64,000 nucleotides of DNA from Tetrastigma voinierianum (Eukaryota; Streptophyta; Magnoliopsida; Vitales; Vitaceae). The notes under the pieces are model-generated. The model saw only the letters and a list, made by a program, of their open reading frames with translations. It was not told the origin of the DNA and made no database searches. Position 1 is the first letter of the stretch, and every line of letters begins with the position of its first letter. The position numbers and the translations under genes were made by a program. Location of the stretch: the NCBI GenBank assembly GCA_016808115.1, contig JAEQBH010002348.1, positions 558,001 to 622,000 on the forward strand, given 5' to 3'. Shown one piece after another: positions 11,901 through 23,819 of the stretch.

Positions 11901-14900
11901 CTTAAAGAGACACATAGTGTGATAGTGGATAAAGTGGCCTGCTAGCAAGTGCATTCCTCCTTCGTAGCCTTTTCTACAAAGAATGGGAAGGTCTAGGTCT
12001 AGGTTGTTCTGGTCAGTCAATGGAAGTTTCACCAGTCGTGTATGTAAAGGTGGGTCTTAATCTTATCGCGGATTTCATTCCCGTGTCCGAGCCTTCCATT
12101 TCGACTCGCTTTCATTCGGGAATGGCCTTTTCCCTTGAGTACATCTTAGGAAATTGTCGAAAATTGCGAGTGACACTGGCTAGAACAAGGGATGACACGG
12201 GTTTAGTGGTAGAATTAGGTGACTCAGGTTCTTCATCACCATGGGTTGAGACATAAGGAAGGTCAAGAGGTTCAAATGACTCACAAGGACTATCTTCCAT
12301 CATTGACATCTCCCCCTTAAGAGAGGACTTGGGGAAGAAAGGTTTGTTTTCAGTGAAGGTGACATTTGTAGAGATGTAAAATTTTCTAGTTGAAGGGTTG
12401 TAACATTTGTAACCTTTTTGAGTGAATGAGTAACCAATGAAGACACATTTTATGGCTCGGGGGCCTAGCTTGTCTCTATGTTGGTCAGACATGAACAAAT
12501 GCAAGGCACCCAAATACCTTAGAGGAGCCCGTTTGAGGTTCCTCAAGTGTGGATAGAAACCTTAAGTACTCCTACAGACTTTCGGGCTGTCACATTCCTA
12601 AGGGAATTCTATTTATTAGGTATGTGGTAATACAGCCAGCTTCCCCAATAGACTTAGGAGCATTCCTCAAAGAGTAAGGGCTCGCCAGGTTAAGTAATGC
12701 CCATTTTCCTCTCGCTACCCCATTTTCGGGTTGTGTTAACACATGATGAGTCATGGAGAATGCCCCCGGTGGATTGAAAATAAATGGTGACAAAATTTTG
12801 GTTGTATGAATCTCTAGCATTATCTGTCCTAAAGCTTTTTATTTAAACCCCTAATTGGTTTTGAACCATTGAGTGGAAATTAGGTATAACAATACTAACA
12901 TCAGATTTTTGTTTAAAAAGAAAGATCCATGTAACCCGAGTGCAATCATCAACTAAGGATACAAACCAACGAGCCCCAGAAACATTATGTATAGTCACTA
13001 TGAATTAAATGAAAAGGATGAGAACTTCTTTTATTGCTAATAGGAAAAAATACACGAGTATGTTTTTCCAATTCACAGGTTTCGCAATGAAACTCACAAA
13101 TATCTGATCCTTGGAACAAATAAGGAAACATGACCTTTAAAACCCTAAAAGATTGATGACCTAGACGTAGGTGATACAACCAAATGGTATCTTTATTTGA
13201 GGAACTGAGAAAAGACAAAGACAAATTATTACTAGTTTTCTGAGATAATTCAAGGTGGTAAAGATTGTTCATTTCCTTAGCAAGTCCAATCCTCCTCCCT
13301 AAACCCCGTTCTTGAAAAACATAATAAGAAGAGAAAAAAATAGCATAACATTTAAGATCATGAGTAAGCTTTTGAATGGAAACAAGGCTAGCCGACAATT
13401 TTGGTACATGGAGGACATTTTTAAGGATAAGGGTAGGTGTGATATATATGTCTCCGAAACTCGTAAATAATAAATAAAAGGAGCCATCGCCACTGCAATT
13501 TTCTTGTTACTTGGGCTTGGAGTATAGGTATGAAAAAGGAGATTCAGTCTGGTATGGCTCGTGGCACTCCAGCCCATTACCTAAGAATCATCATAAACCT
13601 TGTTTGAGACATTTATGACAAAAGAGAATGAAGGTGTACCTGAAAGAGCCAAAGAACAAGCTCTCGTAGGTTTGTCAAGGGATCCCAACAAGCTTCTTAG
13701 CTTCTCCATTTCTTCATTATTGAACCCACCTATTGCTGAATTTTCCTCAGTTTTAGGCTGCTTTGCCATGTGTGCTCGAGGCCTTTGCTGCCCTCCATGG
13801 TTTCTCCATTTTTTACTTGGTGGCCTACCATTCAGCTTCCAACACTTATCTTTTGTGTGCCTTGGTTTCTTGGAATAGGTGCACCAAAGATTGTCCTTGT
13901 TCTCCTTCCACTGATTGCCTCTACGTAAGTGTTTAAAGTACTATCATTTTTCTCTTCTTTCGATATTTTATTTTTTACACAGTATTGATCCATCCAAGGT
14001 TCGTGGTTCAAGCATAACACTTCTTCGCTTTCCTCCTCGAATCAATGCCACCACCTTCATTAAAGCACAAACCTCTCCTACTTGCCAAGAATTTGATTCG
14101 CACTTGATCAAATTCGGGTTGCCTAACAAGAAAATCATAGACTTATCTTGCTCACCTTGAAATCCTTTAGGAACGCATCCTCGGACATTTGGTTTTTATC
14201 ACCCTATAATTAATGTTCTTGCCATTAAAGTTTAAATTATCAGTATATTCAAGAACTGCTTAGCAATCGTCCCGCACCACTCATATACTGGGTCGAGATC
14301 TCTAGCTTTTGAATACGTTTGTTGGATTACGTTCCAAATATCCTTAGTCGTAGCCAAGAACATACATGTGTCGCTAATCTCAGGAGTCATAGAATTCCAC
14401 AACCACGCCATAATCATAGAATCTTCTTCATCCCATACTTCAAAACGGGGATCTCCTAGTTTTCGGCCCTGTACCCATAAGATGGCTAATCTTCCCTTTC
14501 CCTTTCAGCATACAGTAACAAGTTGAGACCATTTAAGGTAATTTTTTCCATCCAGCCTATATGCAGCCTAAATATTTTGCAATTCCCCAGGTTGTTGAGA
14601 TCGAACAATCTCCTCCGATTGTGCTGTAGTAGTCGTCTATGCAACCTCCGACATCTTTCACGAAAAAAACTTGATGTGAAACACCTTGTTTTGCCTTTAG
14701 AAATTAGAGAAAAATAGAGCAGAGAAATAAAAGACGTGAAAGAAGCAAAAAATCCAGCTATGAAGGCCAGAATGATGCCTAGGTTTTAGAAACCTACAAC
14801 TCTGATACCATGACACGAAATATGGGATGAAAAGTGATAATTTTCTGTATTTTAGATTGACTATACACCTTGTTTATATAGGGGATTACAAGAGAAGGAA

Positions 14901-17900
14901 AAAGGAAACAAGAGACATAAAAAGGAAACTAACTTATTCCTAAAAACAGAAAAAGGAAACTAACTGAATCCCTCAATTTAAGGGATTCTGAAATAATTTT
15001 CCTATTCTATTTACAAGTCAACATTCTATTGTAAAGAATGCTCACTTATCGATGGCATTTGTAACTATCTATTGGCTCTTTTCAGCTTGAACACTTACCA
15101 GAGCACTATAATGGTTCGGCCCTTACACTCATAGAATCATTGTCCAGGTAAAGTATGTTAGTTGAGAGGGATTTACAGATAACTAAGTTGTTGAGATTAT
15201 TCCAATGGTGCTGCTGCTTTATTTCTGTGGGTCTATGTTCTGATACACAATTTCTTTCTCACTCCAATAGCCTTGTTATCTTGGGTAACAACACAGAATT
15301 TGAAAGGGCAGTTCATTGGTTTTCTGAAAACCTATCATTTGATGTTGACGTGAGGACAAATCTTTTTGAGGTATCTAATTCAGGTTTTCTGGTTGCAGAG
15401 TTTTAGTTTTCTTAACTTTTAATATGTCTGGTGGCTGCAGTTTTTACTTATTAATATCTTTGTGAGAGTGTTATTTATTGTGAAAATGTTTGTCTATTTC
15501 ATCTTAAGTATTTTAATGCTTGTCCTTTCCACTTGATTGCTATTGTGTAGTGCAACATAAGAGTTCTTGGAGGACTTGTTTCTGCTCATATTCTTGCAAC
15601 TGATTCTAGAAACAGGTTGGTGCAAGGAACCTACAAGAACGAGCTACTTATTCTGGCTGAAGATTTAGGGAGGCGCTTTTTACCTGCATTCGATACACCC
15701 ACTGGATTGCCTTATGCATGGATTAACTTAAAGGTACTACCTGAAAAGCACTCAAAATGCCAAATTAGTTTACTTTGTTATAATATATCTGCTGCATCTT
15801 ATGTACCACACATAAAACAATATCAGATTTGTCTGAGAATGATTAAACATTTTTTTTATAAATAAGAGAATTATTAAACATATAGCTAGCTTTTTAAGGT
15901 ATGTTGCATGATCATGTGGTTTTTTCTGGATAAGCATGAAAATTGTGCAAACTACAGTAAATGTCATGAGGAAATAAACAGATATACTTGTATACTGCTT
16001 CTTATGCCCTAAAACTATAATAGGATAGGGTTTTTTTATGAGTCTGTTTCACCACGAGAATATTTAATCTTATAACTTGGGTGTGAAGCTAATAGACTTC
16101 CAACATGCCTGAGGATGCAGTGTCACCATAGAAGTTCTGAAGCATTACTGTATCAAGACATGTTCGATTTCTAATGGTGTCTTTCAATCAAATTTATCCT
16201 TTTAATTTTCAGAAAGTATGAGTATGTTCACTTGTTTTGTTTGTAAGAGGGATTTATGACTGCATCAATGCAAAATTATGTGGACAGTACGGAGTGATGG
16301 AGAATGAGACAACTGAAACAAGTACATCAGGGTGTGGTGAGGAGCTTATCCTTTTTATCTTTCATCTTTCAGATGTAGCCATTTAAGATTGTGTTATCCT
16401 GGGACTGGCTGATTTTCCATTTATGCACCCAGGTTCATTGATTCTTGAAATGGGAACTTTATCACGATTAACTGGTGATCCCCGATATGAGTCTGCAGCT
16501 TTGCGTGCTCTTCGTAAATTATGGAGCATGCGAAGCTCTCTGAATCTACTGGGAACAACATTGGATGTGGCAACTGGAGAATGGATAGAGTATTCATCTG
16601 GGATAGGTGCTGGTATGTTCTCTCTGGGTTTGATCTTCTTCTGGCACTAGGTTCTGTGTCGCTTCATTTAATTATATAAGAGAGAATGATAAATAGAATA
16701 AATAGATTTTATACGTCTTGAAATATGCTACTCACAAACTGATTGTTTAGTCTGAATTCCTTTTCTTCTACACTGATGGTTTGTAAACCATTCTGTTTCT
16801 GTTTCTGATCCTGGATTTAGTGTGGCTTGTTTTAGGTGTTGATTCTTTCTACGAATATCTTATCAAAGCTCACATCCTTTTTGGAAATGAGGAGTTATGG
16901 AGAATGCGTTTCACTGGCCTATCTTGCTGTGCAGAAATATTTCAGACATGCCCATGGTACTGCAGTGAGCATTTATCTTTGTTTACTGAAATGTTCTCTA
17001 CTCTCACTTTCCAAAAAAGCTTTATACTATTTACTCTTGGATGCATCATTGCTTTGGCTTATTCTGCCTTTCTTTCATTTTTAAAATCTTTCCTTTTAGG
17101 GTGCATAAGATTTGTTTACATTATTTTCTTCTTGCTTTGGACTGCCTAATTTTGATATCAAAATTAAGATTAAGGTGATGTTGCTTCACTCTCCCCGCAA
17201 TCTGTATTTTCTGGTAGTGACTTGTGATCAGGACCCTTTATACTTTGTCTGAATATCCAATACCAGCATCAGTAACACAATTTTTTTTTTCTTTTTTATA
17301 CTTTTATTTATTCATCCAAATTTCACTGATTTTCAACATTCATAAACAAATAAATTCTAAAATAGCCGATTTCTGCCGCTCTATTTGGATTTTTTCTAAA
17401 GTTTCTCATAATTATTGAACTAGATTACCTATCAAAAAACAATTGGAGAACTAGGTGTGAGTGTTTAGTCTTGGTCAATTTAGAGACTAGAAATCTGTCT
17501 CTGAAATACTAAATTTGGTTTCACTCCATATTTCAAAATCTGCACTTCCTGCCATGGCTTATAATTGTCCTTTTTAAATAAAATCTAGTATGGATATTTT
17601 CAACTCAAAGAGAAGAGACACAATGAATTCCTAAATCCTGGATTTAATGCATCACTTCTATCAGGAGACTTAACAGTTAAAAGATTAAAACAAAAGAGGA
17701 TAGTGCAGAAATGATGCTCACTTTAAGATTGCAATCTCTTGCTGGAGTCCAAGAACTTGTGGATAATTTAATACATTTTATTACCCCAGGTACTAAGTGA
17801 AGTTGATATGAGAACAGGAAAAAGCAAATATATTAAGCAACTTACCAGCCTCCACATTTTTGGCCTGGTGTACAGGCAAGTAAATGAGTCCTTGCATATT

Positions 17901-19858
17901 TCTGTATAATAATTTGAATTCTGGAGAAGATCATGAAATATCTTTAAGTTTTGGTCATTAGGTTCTTGTAGGGGATATTGCGGCTGCTAATTCATCCCAT
18001 CGTGAATTTTTTTATGTGTGGGAGAAGTTTGGGGTACTACCTGAAAGGTATCATATTGTTGTGCTGTTCATCGTGAGCGATTATCCTCTTATTTCCTTTA
18101 GTTAATCTTAGCTTGGTTTGCTGTTGTTTTCCACGGTTGTTTTTCCATAACTGCACCCTCTTTTCAGGAAAAGAGCCCTAATCGGAAGTTCTTACTATTA
18201 TTTAGGTATTTGCTGGACCATCAAATGTTGCATCCTACTGAAAAGTATTATCCTTTGCGCCCTGAACTGGCAGAATCCACATTTTACTTATATCAGGCAA
18301 CCAAAGGTTCAGTAATTTTTCTCACAAACAATCTTCTGTTTTAGTTTCATCATGCCGGTAAATTTTTTTCTTTGTTTCATGTGTTTTACTTTTTAAAATT
18401 TCATACATGCATGGAAGTTGTGCTAAAAAATTACCTATCAACTGGAACTTAAATTCTGAAGTCGTTTAACCTTCTAACGTGTGCAATCTGGTATTAAATT
18501 GAACAGTGTTCTCGATATTATAACCACAATGAAACCAACCATGGTTATCCACTGACTGCAATTTAATCACATGATTCTGATCTTTCCATCTCTGTCTCAT
18601 TTCATAGTAATTTCTTAATAGCAAAGTCTTCCTCCTGAAAAGATATTTCCATTTCAATAGATGTCGATAAAGAAAACTGAGAATGAGTATTCCATAGTTC
18701 ATTTGTCATGACAGAACATCCATTCAGTGTTTGTACAAGAAATTTCCCTGCCACCATTTGGTTTGTTCATGAGGCAAGAGATAATATGTGAATGAAAAAC
18801 TGTTCCACAACTGATATTGAGAAGAGATCCAGTCCGCCAACTATAGAAGAATAATTAACAAATACAAACCAAACATGACTTCAATACTTATGCGTAGCCA
18901 GGTGAATGGAAATATTCCATTATTGAGAATCAATCTCGTTGTCTTCTTTGTTGCCATATTATTTACATTTGGGTTTTTGCCTGCTTGCCTATTTGTATTT
19001 TAGCATCTTTAATTTGTCTTTTTTCAAAATTTTCCTTTTTGAAAATCATTTGGATCATTGTCTGCTCACTATCTTTTTCCTTGTTATCAGATCCATGGTA
19101 CATAGAAGTGGGAAAATCAATGGTAGATTCTCTTAATTTATATGCTAAAGTTGAAGGTGGGTTTGCGAGCATTAAAGATGTAACAACCATGCAATTGGAA
19201 GACCATCAACACAGTTTCTTCCTTGCTGAAACGTAAGACCGCTATGCTTTTTCCCCTATTCAAAAATATGAAATGCATTTCAGCTGTAAGCATGTGTAAT
19301 TGTAATTTATGTCTGAAACTGTATTACTCTCTGTTCTTTGTAGGTGCAAGTATCTATATCTTCTCTTTGATGATTCATTTTTGGTTGATCGCAATTATGT
19401 TTTCACAACTGAGGGTCACCCTCTTCCAGTAATCAGTGCTTGGCATGACAGACTTCCGGAAAGTTACATTCCAACCAATTGGACTACTATACAGGTATAT
19501 TTCTTCATCCTTATTTCACATTGGTTTGAACAAACCATCTTATCAAATCCTAAATTTCAGTTTAGCTTGTTTGAGAAAATTAAATACAAGTTTTCAAGTG
19601 TCATAAAATGAAGTTTCCCGTTCATGCAGAGTGAAAAGCAAGCAGCAAGACACCGAGTGCCATGTCTTGCAAGTGTGTCCTGCAACAAGCTTGAACTCTG
19701 GACATGGTAGTCAACAAATCGAGAGTGCCTGCCACGTTCCTGATTCTCGAAGCGACCACAGGTGTTTGACTGAAGATGAATGTGGAGTTGATGCAACCAC
19801 TTGTAGGCGAAGATCGTGCAGCATGGCTGGCTATTGTGGTCTCTGGTTGTTCATATGA
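8977..19858 (+). CDS. MNS5: GH47 alpha-mannosidase, EDEM/MNS5-like, with damaged exons
   Basis: EDEM-type family-47 mannosidases trim mannose from N-glycans of misfolded ER glycoproteins and mark them for ERAD. Exons read by eye: 8977-9099 (signal peptide MFSPNFGTWVLLFLLVSS), 9862-9904, 9993-10062, 15086-15147, 15271-15370, 15551-15733, 16288-16336, 16433-16612, 16836 to ~16971, ~17799-17876, 17962-18047, 18206-18306, 19091-19232, 19344-19494, 19629-19858. Family blocks include GVMENETTETSTSGCGSLIL, GVDSFYEYLIKAHILFG, PLRPELAESTFYLYQATK, LEDHQHSFFLAETCKYLYLL and the Thr-Glu-Gly-His of TTEGHPLP, then a Cys-rich tail ending CGLWLFI. Exons 4-8 and 11-14 read cleanly. Exons 1, 3, 9, 10 and 15 need frame changes, usually at G or T runs. 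Intron 3 (10063-15085) holds an antisense copia element. MNS4 is the alternative name. It is either a recent pseudogene or a gene with consensus errors. Confidence 0.85.
10086..10311 (-). repeat. Copia 3' LTR
   Basis: 226 bp, in minus orientation starting TGTTGAGCTATAAATAG and ending CGTGTCA. It matches the right LTR over nearly its whole length with a few substitutions and indels, including a 6-7-base difference near the GGGATTCTG motif. Confidence 0.92.
11130..11722 (-). pseudogene. Copia reverse transcriptase fragments
   Basis: Overlapping minus-strand frames show copia reverse transcriptase blocks: an N-terminal piece with HKARLIAKDF, then EEIYMNIPLGFEG, VCKLKKALYGLKQSPRAWF and the catalytic LIYVDDIIVTGND with its two aspartates intact, followed by LGKLKYFLDIEV. 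Three frames are needed to cover the domain, so no functional polyprotein can be read. RNase H remnants lie further left to about 10350. Confidence 0.9.
12112..13398 (-). pseudogene. Copia GAG-pre-integrase and integrase fragments
   Basis: The frame at 12985-13398 contains WLYHLRLGHQSF and a CETCELEKHTR segment, the zinc-binding GAG-pre-integrase region. The frame at 12590-12820 covers part of the integrase core (SPYSLRNAPKSIGEAGCITT, then YLINRIP). The frame at 12112-12546 gives the post-core region with GPRAIKCVFIGYSFTQKGYK and CYNPSTRKFYIS. Breaks between frames remove a continuous integrase. Confidence 0.9.
13581..14417 (-). pseudogene. Copia gag fragments
   Basis: The frame at 14232-14417 begins MIMAWLWNSMTPEISDTCMF and continues TTKDIWNVIQQTYSKARD, the UBN2-type copia gag. 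Downstream frames carry the remains of a CCHC-like zinc knuckle near 13850-13890 and a hydrophilic linker at 13581-13769. Several frame changes separate the pieces. Confidence 0.85.
14811..15030 (-). repeat. Copia 5' LTR (outer end truncated)
   Basis: Matches the left LTR from TGACACG onward but stops at ATTCTATT, lacking about the last 12 plus-strand bases (TATAGCTCAACA) present in the left copy. It runs directly into mannosidase intron sequence. Confidence 0.9.
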
Positions 19859-21834
19859 GATCCTTTTTGCTATGACCACATTCTTTTCTGCAATACAAAC
19901 AAATAAAATGTGACCCTGAATTCCAGAATCCGGTGGTATAAGGGAAGGAGGCAGGCCCTCTACCAAGTTTATAATTCTGGCAGGTATGTAATCTAACACC
20001 AAACAGTATATATAAAGGAAAAAAAACCGATAGAAAAATCTGTGGAAAAAAATCCCCAGAAAAAAAAAAACAAATTTTGTATTTTCATCACATATATCTT
20101 CTGTCCGATTACTGTGATTATAACCTCATATTTTTTAAATTTTTGTCTCAAATTCAGATTGAGGCTATTTTGACAGAATATTCTTATGATCTTCCTGCAA
20201 GTCACACAATCAAATCCTGAAAGAAAGTGTGTTTGGGCTCATCTCCATCCCTCTAATTTCTTTACCAATTTAACATTCATTTCTTTCTTTGTTTTGCATC
20301 ATTGGATAGAAGTAAGAGCTTTCTATGTCTTCCTTTACCAACACAATCATCTTTCCTTTTAATAACTGGCTGCTCGCGCCGCTTTAAGACATCTTAACTA
20401 ATCCTCACGACTTAAAAGCTAACAATCGGGTAACCTTTCAATGACCCAAAGGAAATTTGAATTGATGACCATTGAAAAACAAACCCAAGGCCGGACCAAT
20501 CAACCACCTATTACCCTTTCTTTGTCTAAATCTCCCACTTCCCATGAGAAGATCTTTGTCTACTTGCATAATAATGGCCAAGGGAGTAGGTTTTCCATGA
20601 ATCAGACTTGTAGCAAACTTTGGCCCTACTAGTGAAACACTTTATAATCGGATAACTTGTTCCCATCAACACAAAATTTGGCTTAGATAACATGATAATT
20701 GATGCTGCAAAATCTTACTGTTCTGTGTAATCATTTCTCTTTTCATTGTCACCCTTGTTGACTGAAAGCTCGTTTTACTGTTCTAAAACTGATATTTCCC
20801 TACAAAGCATATATATCCCTATTTTTGTTGGAAATGGGCATTGGCTGTGCTTCAATCTTCTTGTCCTGTTAATGAATTTGCCACCTTTGTTTGGTAGCTG
20901 AGAAATATTAAATATGGGAAAAGGCATATACCATATTATTTATTAATTGTGTCGCCTTATTAGACCATAGAGACTAAAAAGTTAATTAAAAGCTCTCACG
21001 TCAGTTTAGTACATCATGACCAGACAAAAAAAAATAGACTTAAAGTATTTTTATATTTTAATATATATGAACTTTATGATGATGTGTGTGGGTGACTTTG
21101 TACATTTTTATAAAAAGACCATAAAATATGAACCCAAGTATGTTTGTCGGGTTAGGGGACGTAGAAAATGGATTTAGAGTCTTCCATATAATTTAGAGGA
21201 ATAGGATTTGTAAAAAATAAAAATAAAAAAAGGTTAGAAAATAATTAGCATTTCATATAGCCTACATGTGAAAAGAAATGGAAGACAGGGCAAAGACAGC
21301 TGGGGAAGTGTGACCGAACAACACTCACACCTCCTTCAGGCTTCAATGAGAGAGAATGGGAAGCATCATCAAAACAAGAAGATAACTATTAGCCCTCTAG
21401 TACGGGAACAGAGGTCCTACATGGGACCCATTAATTCTCTTTGTCCCTTTCTCGATGATCATTGATCACCATCACAGAATAGTTGTTTTTACTGGGCCCC
21501 ATTTCAGCTCACACCATGCACTACAAGATCTTGACACGTGTTTACGACCTTGCATCTGTACAGCCCACATTATTCATTACCTCCACTGCACTGCTGTCAT
21601 CAATTACCAAGATTTTAAATATAAAACTCCCTGGCCCTTATCCACTTCTTTTTTTGTCCAACTCTTACTTTTGCTACTTCCAATGGTTTCATGTGCTAAA
21701 CCCCTCCTTCACATATTATTTATGTGATGTATTTTCAAATTTTATTTTAATATTTGACATACACTCATTACATTGAGTACACCCATTTTTCTTTATCACT
21801 TGATTTAGATTTCAAGACCATTTATTTTTAGTTG

Positions 21835-21874
<40 letters not shown>

Positions 21875-22902
21875 AATAAATATAACTATATAAATTTAAG
21901 ACTGATCAAAATATTTTTAAAAATTACTAAAACTAATGGCTCCTATACTCATCTTTAATTGTATTAAAATTTAAAACATCAAATGATTAATTTCAATTAG
22001 GAAAAAGATTCTTCAACTTATTAATTTACAAATAACAACATATTATTTTGGAGTTTTTAAATTCTATTGATATGGGAATCAAGTAATTATGTTTTATGGC
22101 AGTAATTTTATCATTATTTTCGTCAATTCGATTTGAATGAGAATTAATTGTGTATAATATAATAAAAGTGTTTTTGCGTATACATAGATCCACTTAAGAC
22201 ATTTCATGACTTGATAAAAATTTTTTTTATTGATTTTACACCCTTGAGGCTTAATAGGTGGCAAGGTAGAAAGAGGCATTATAATATAATATATAAAGTA
22301 ATAAATATAAAATAAAATAAAAACTTATTGATTTACAAATAATGTTATCGTAGTTTTGAATTTTTAAAAACTCAGCATTGATACAATTAGAGTGAAAACA
22401 AATAAATTTCGGTCAAATGATTTTTTAAAAACCGTTCATGATAATAGTACTAATTAAGGTGAACTAAAAATTAATTGATTTAAATTTTTATTTTTTGAAT
22501 AGAAATGCTGATATTAAATTTTTCAAAACTTTAAATTTCCAATTGTAAAGCTTAGGAAGTGGATATGGGAATCCAAATTCAAATCATTATAATAACATGT
22601 TATTACATATAACAGCCTTTGAGATCCGACTTGGGTGATAAAGAATTGGAAAAAAAAAAAGGGAGAGATTCAGATTCGAAACATTATAAGTTCCAATGCC
22701 AATCATTGTAAGAACATTTTATAAAAGGAAAAAAAAATAAAAAATAACATAGAAATACACTTTTCACTCTCCCCTGATAGAAAAAATCAGTTTTCACTCC
22801 CAATCTCACTCTTAGAAAAAAAACATTTTCAAAGTTGTAGGAGAAGTAATAAGAATTGAAAATGGTGGGGTGCTTGGTAATTATAGCAAGAAATAAATCG
22901 GC
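19859..22902. other. Intergenic between mannosidase and GASA-like gene
   Basis: AT-rich, with no recognised gene. An AATAAA-like signal for the mannosidase lies near 19902. A G-box (CACGTG) sits inside GACACGTG at about 21534, and a TA tract at 21836-21869. Confidence 0.45.
21836..21869. repeat. TA microsatellite
   Basis: Pure TA tract of about 34 bp. Confidence 0.9.
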
Positions 22903-22909
22903 TATAAAG
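22903..22909 (+). promoter_or_regulatory. TATA box of GASA-like gene
   Basis: TATAAAG lies 73 bp upstream of the ATG at 22976, a plausible spacing for a plant TATA promoter with a short leader. Confidence 0.5.
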
Positions 22910-22975
22910 GAGGGCCACCTGCTGCAGGGCTTATAGTAGTTGTCATACTCGAGCTTTGCTTCCAGCAACAGCAGC

Positions 22976-23649
22976 CATGGCCACGCTTCGTATGCTTCTT
23001 GTCTCTACTCTGCTCTCCTGGTCTTCCTTGCTCAGGTGCGCAAGGGTCCTGGCTCTGTTTTTCCTCCCAACTTCCTTTTTCTTTTTCTTTACTAATCCAT
23101 TTTGGGTTTGATGCATTTTCATGCAGGTTTCCCATCTGATTTCAGCATCGAAGAGGAGGAGAAGGTGCCATTCCTCAGTCAGGCAAAGTACATGAAACTA
23201 TGCATCTTGTATTTCATTTTACTTTTTCGTTGTTTTGGGGTGTTTTTACTTTCGTTTTTGTTTTTGTTGTAGATGTTGAGTATTTAGTACTTACTGTGTA
23301 TTTTGGGTTTCAGGGGTGACGGTAGAGGTGGAAGGTAGTTGATGCAAGACATAGGTGGGTGGGAGGTTCCTCTTTGTTTGAAATATTTGATTTGATTTGA
23401 TTTGATTTGATTTGATTTTGATGCATGGGTAGTAAGATATTGTGTTTGTTATGAACTTATGACAGATTGTGGAGGGTTATGCAAGGAGAGATGCAGCCAA
23501 CATTCAAGGCCAAACGTGTGCGAAAGGGCGTGCGGGATCTAAGGCGTGAGATGCAACGGCAGGCTGCCGGGCACCCCAGGCAACAGAGAAGTATGCGGCA
23601 ATGCTACACCGACATGGTCACCCATGGCAACAAGACCAAATGCCCTTAG
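22976..23649 (+). pseudogene. GASA/snakin-like (gibberellin-regulated) peptide gene, disrupted
   Basis: GASA proteins are secreted peptides with a signal peptide and a 12-cysteine C-terminal domain. Four exons are readable: 22976-23035 (Leu-rich signal peptide), 23127-23187 (EEEEKVPFLSQAK), 23314-23354 and 23466-23649. The last exon has CGGLCKERCSQHSRPNVCER and ACG, then PGTPGNREVCG and CYTDMVTHGNKTKCP, a near-diagnostic GASA ending. The signal-peptide and acidic segments need frame changes. Exon 3 has an in-frame TAG. In exon 4, codons where the family has Cys read TAA, GGC and GGC (about 23539-23565), and a one-base slip precedes the final CYTDM. It is a pseudogene unless the consensus is faulty. 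The family call is secure. Confidence 0.8.
23391..23421. repeat. TTTGA pentanucleotide microsatellite
   Basis: Five to six TTTGA units inside the last intron of the GASA-like gene. Confidence 0.85.
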
Positions 23650-23793
23650 CTCCCTCATCTTTCTTCCTTTCTTTCCACCTCTTCTTCAACCCTATTCTCT
23701 CTCTCTCTCTAATTCTGATCTAATCTTAATGCTTTGTGTTTTTATGGTTTATATTATATATGTTTGGGCTTCAATGTGTATTACTATTTATTC

Positions 23794-23819
23794 ATATATA
23801 TATATATATATATATATAT
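23794..23819. repeat. TA microsatellite
   Basis: Short TA tract about 145 bp downstream of the GASA-like stop codon. Confidence 0.9.

Larger units (their letters stand above)
10086..15030 (-). mobile_element. Ty1/copia LTR retrotransposon in mannosidase intron 3
   Basis: Two direct repeats bound the element: 10086-10311 and 14811-15030. Read on the minus strand, the right LTR is followed at once by TGGTATCAGAGTTG, the classic initiator-Met tRNA primer-binding site (14797-14810). The left LTR is preceded by a purine-rich tract (TTGAGGGGGAG) and begins TGTTGAG. Domains run gag, GAG-pre-integrase, integrase, reverse transcriptase, RNase H from right to left, the copia order. Stops and frameshifts split every domain, so the copy is non-autonomous. 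A clean 5-bp target duplication is not visible (GAGAA at left, AAGAA at right is the nearest). Confidence 0.93.

Noticed and set aside
16820..17149. 109-codon plus-strand frame as a separate gene
   Set aside because: Read-through of mannosidase exon 9 into its intron.
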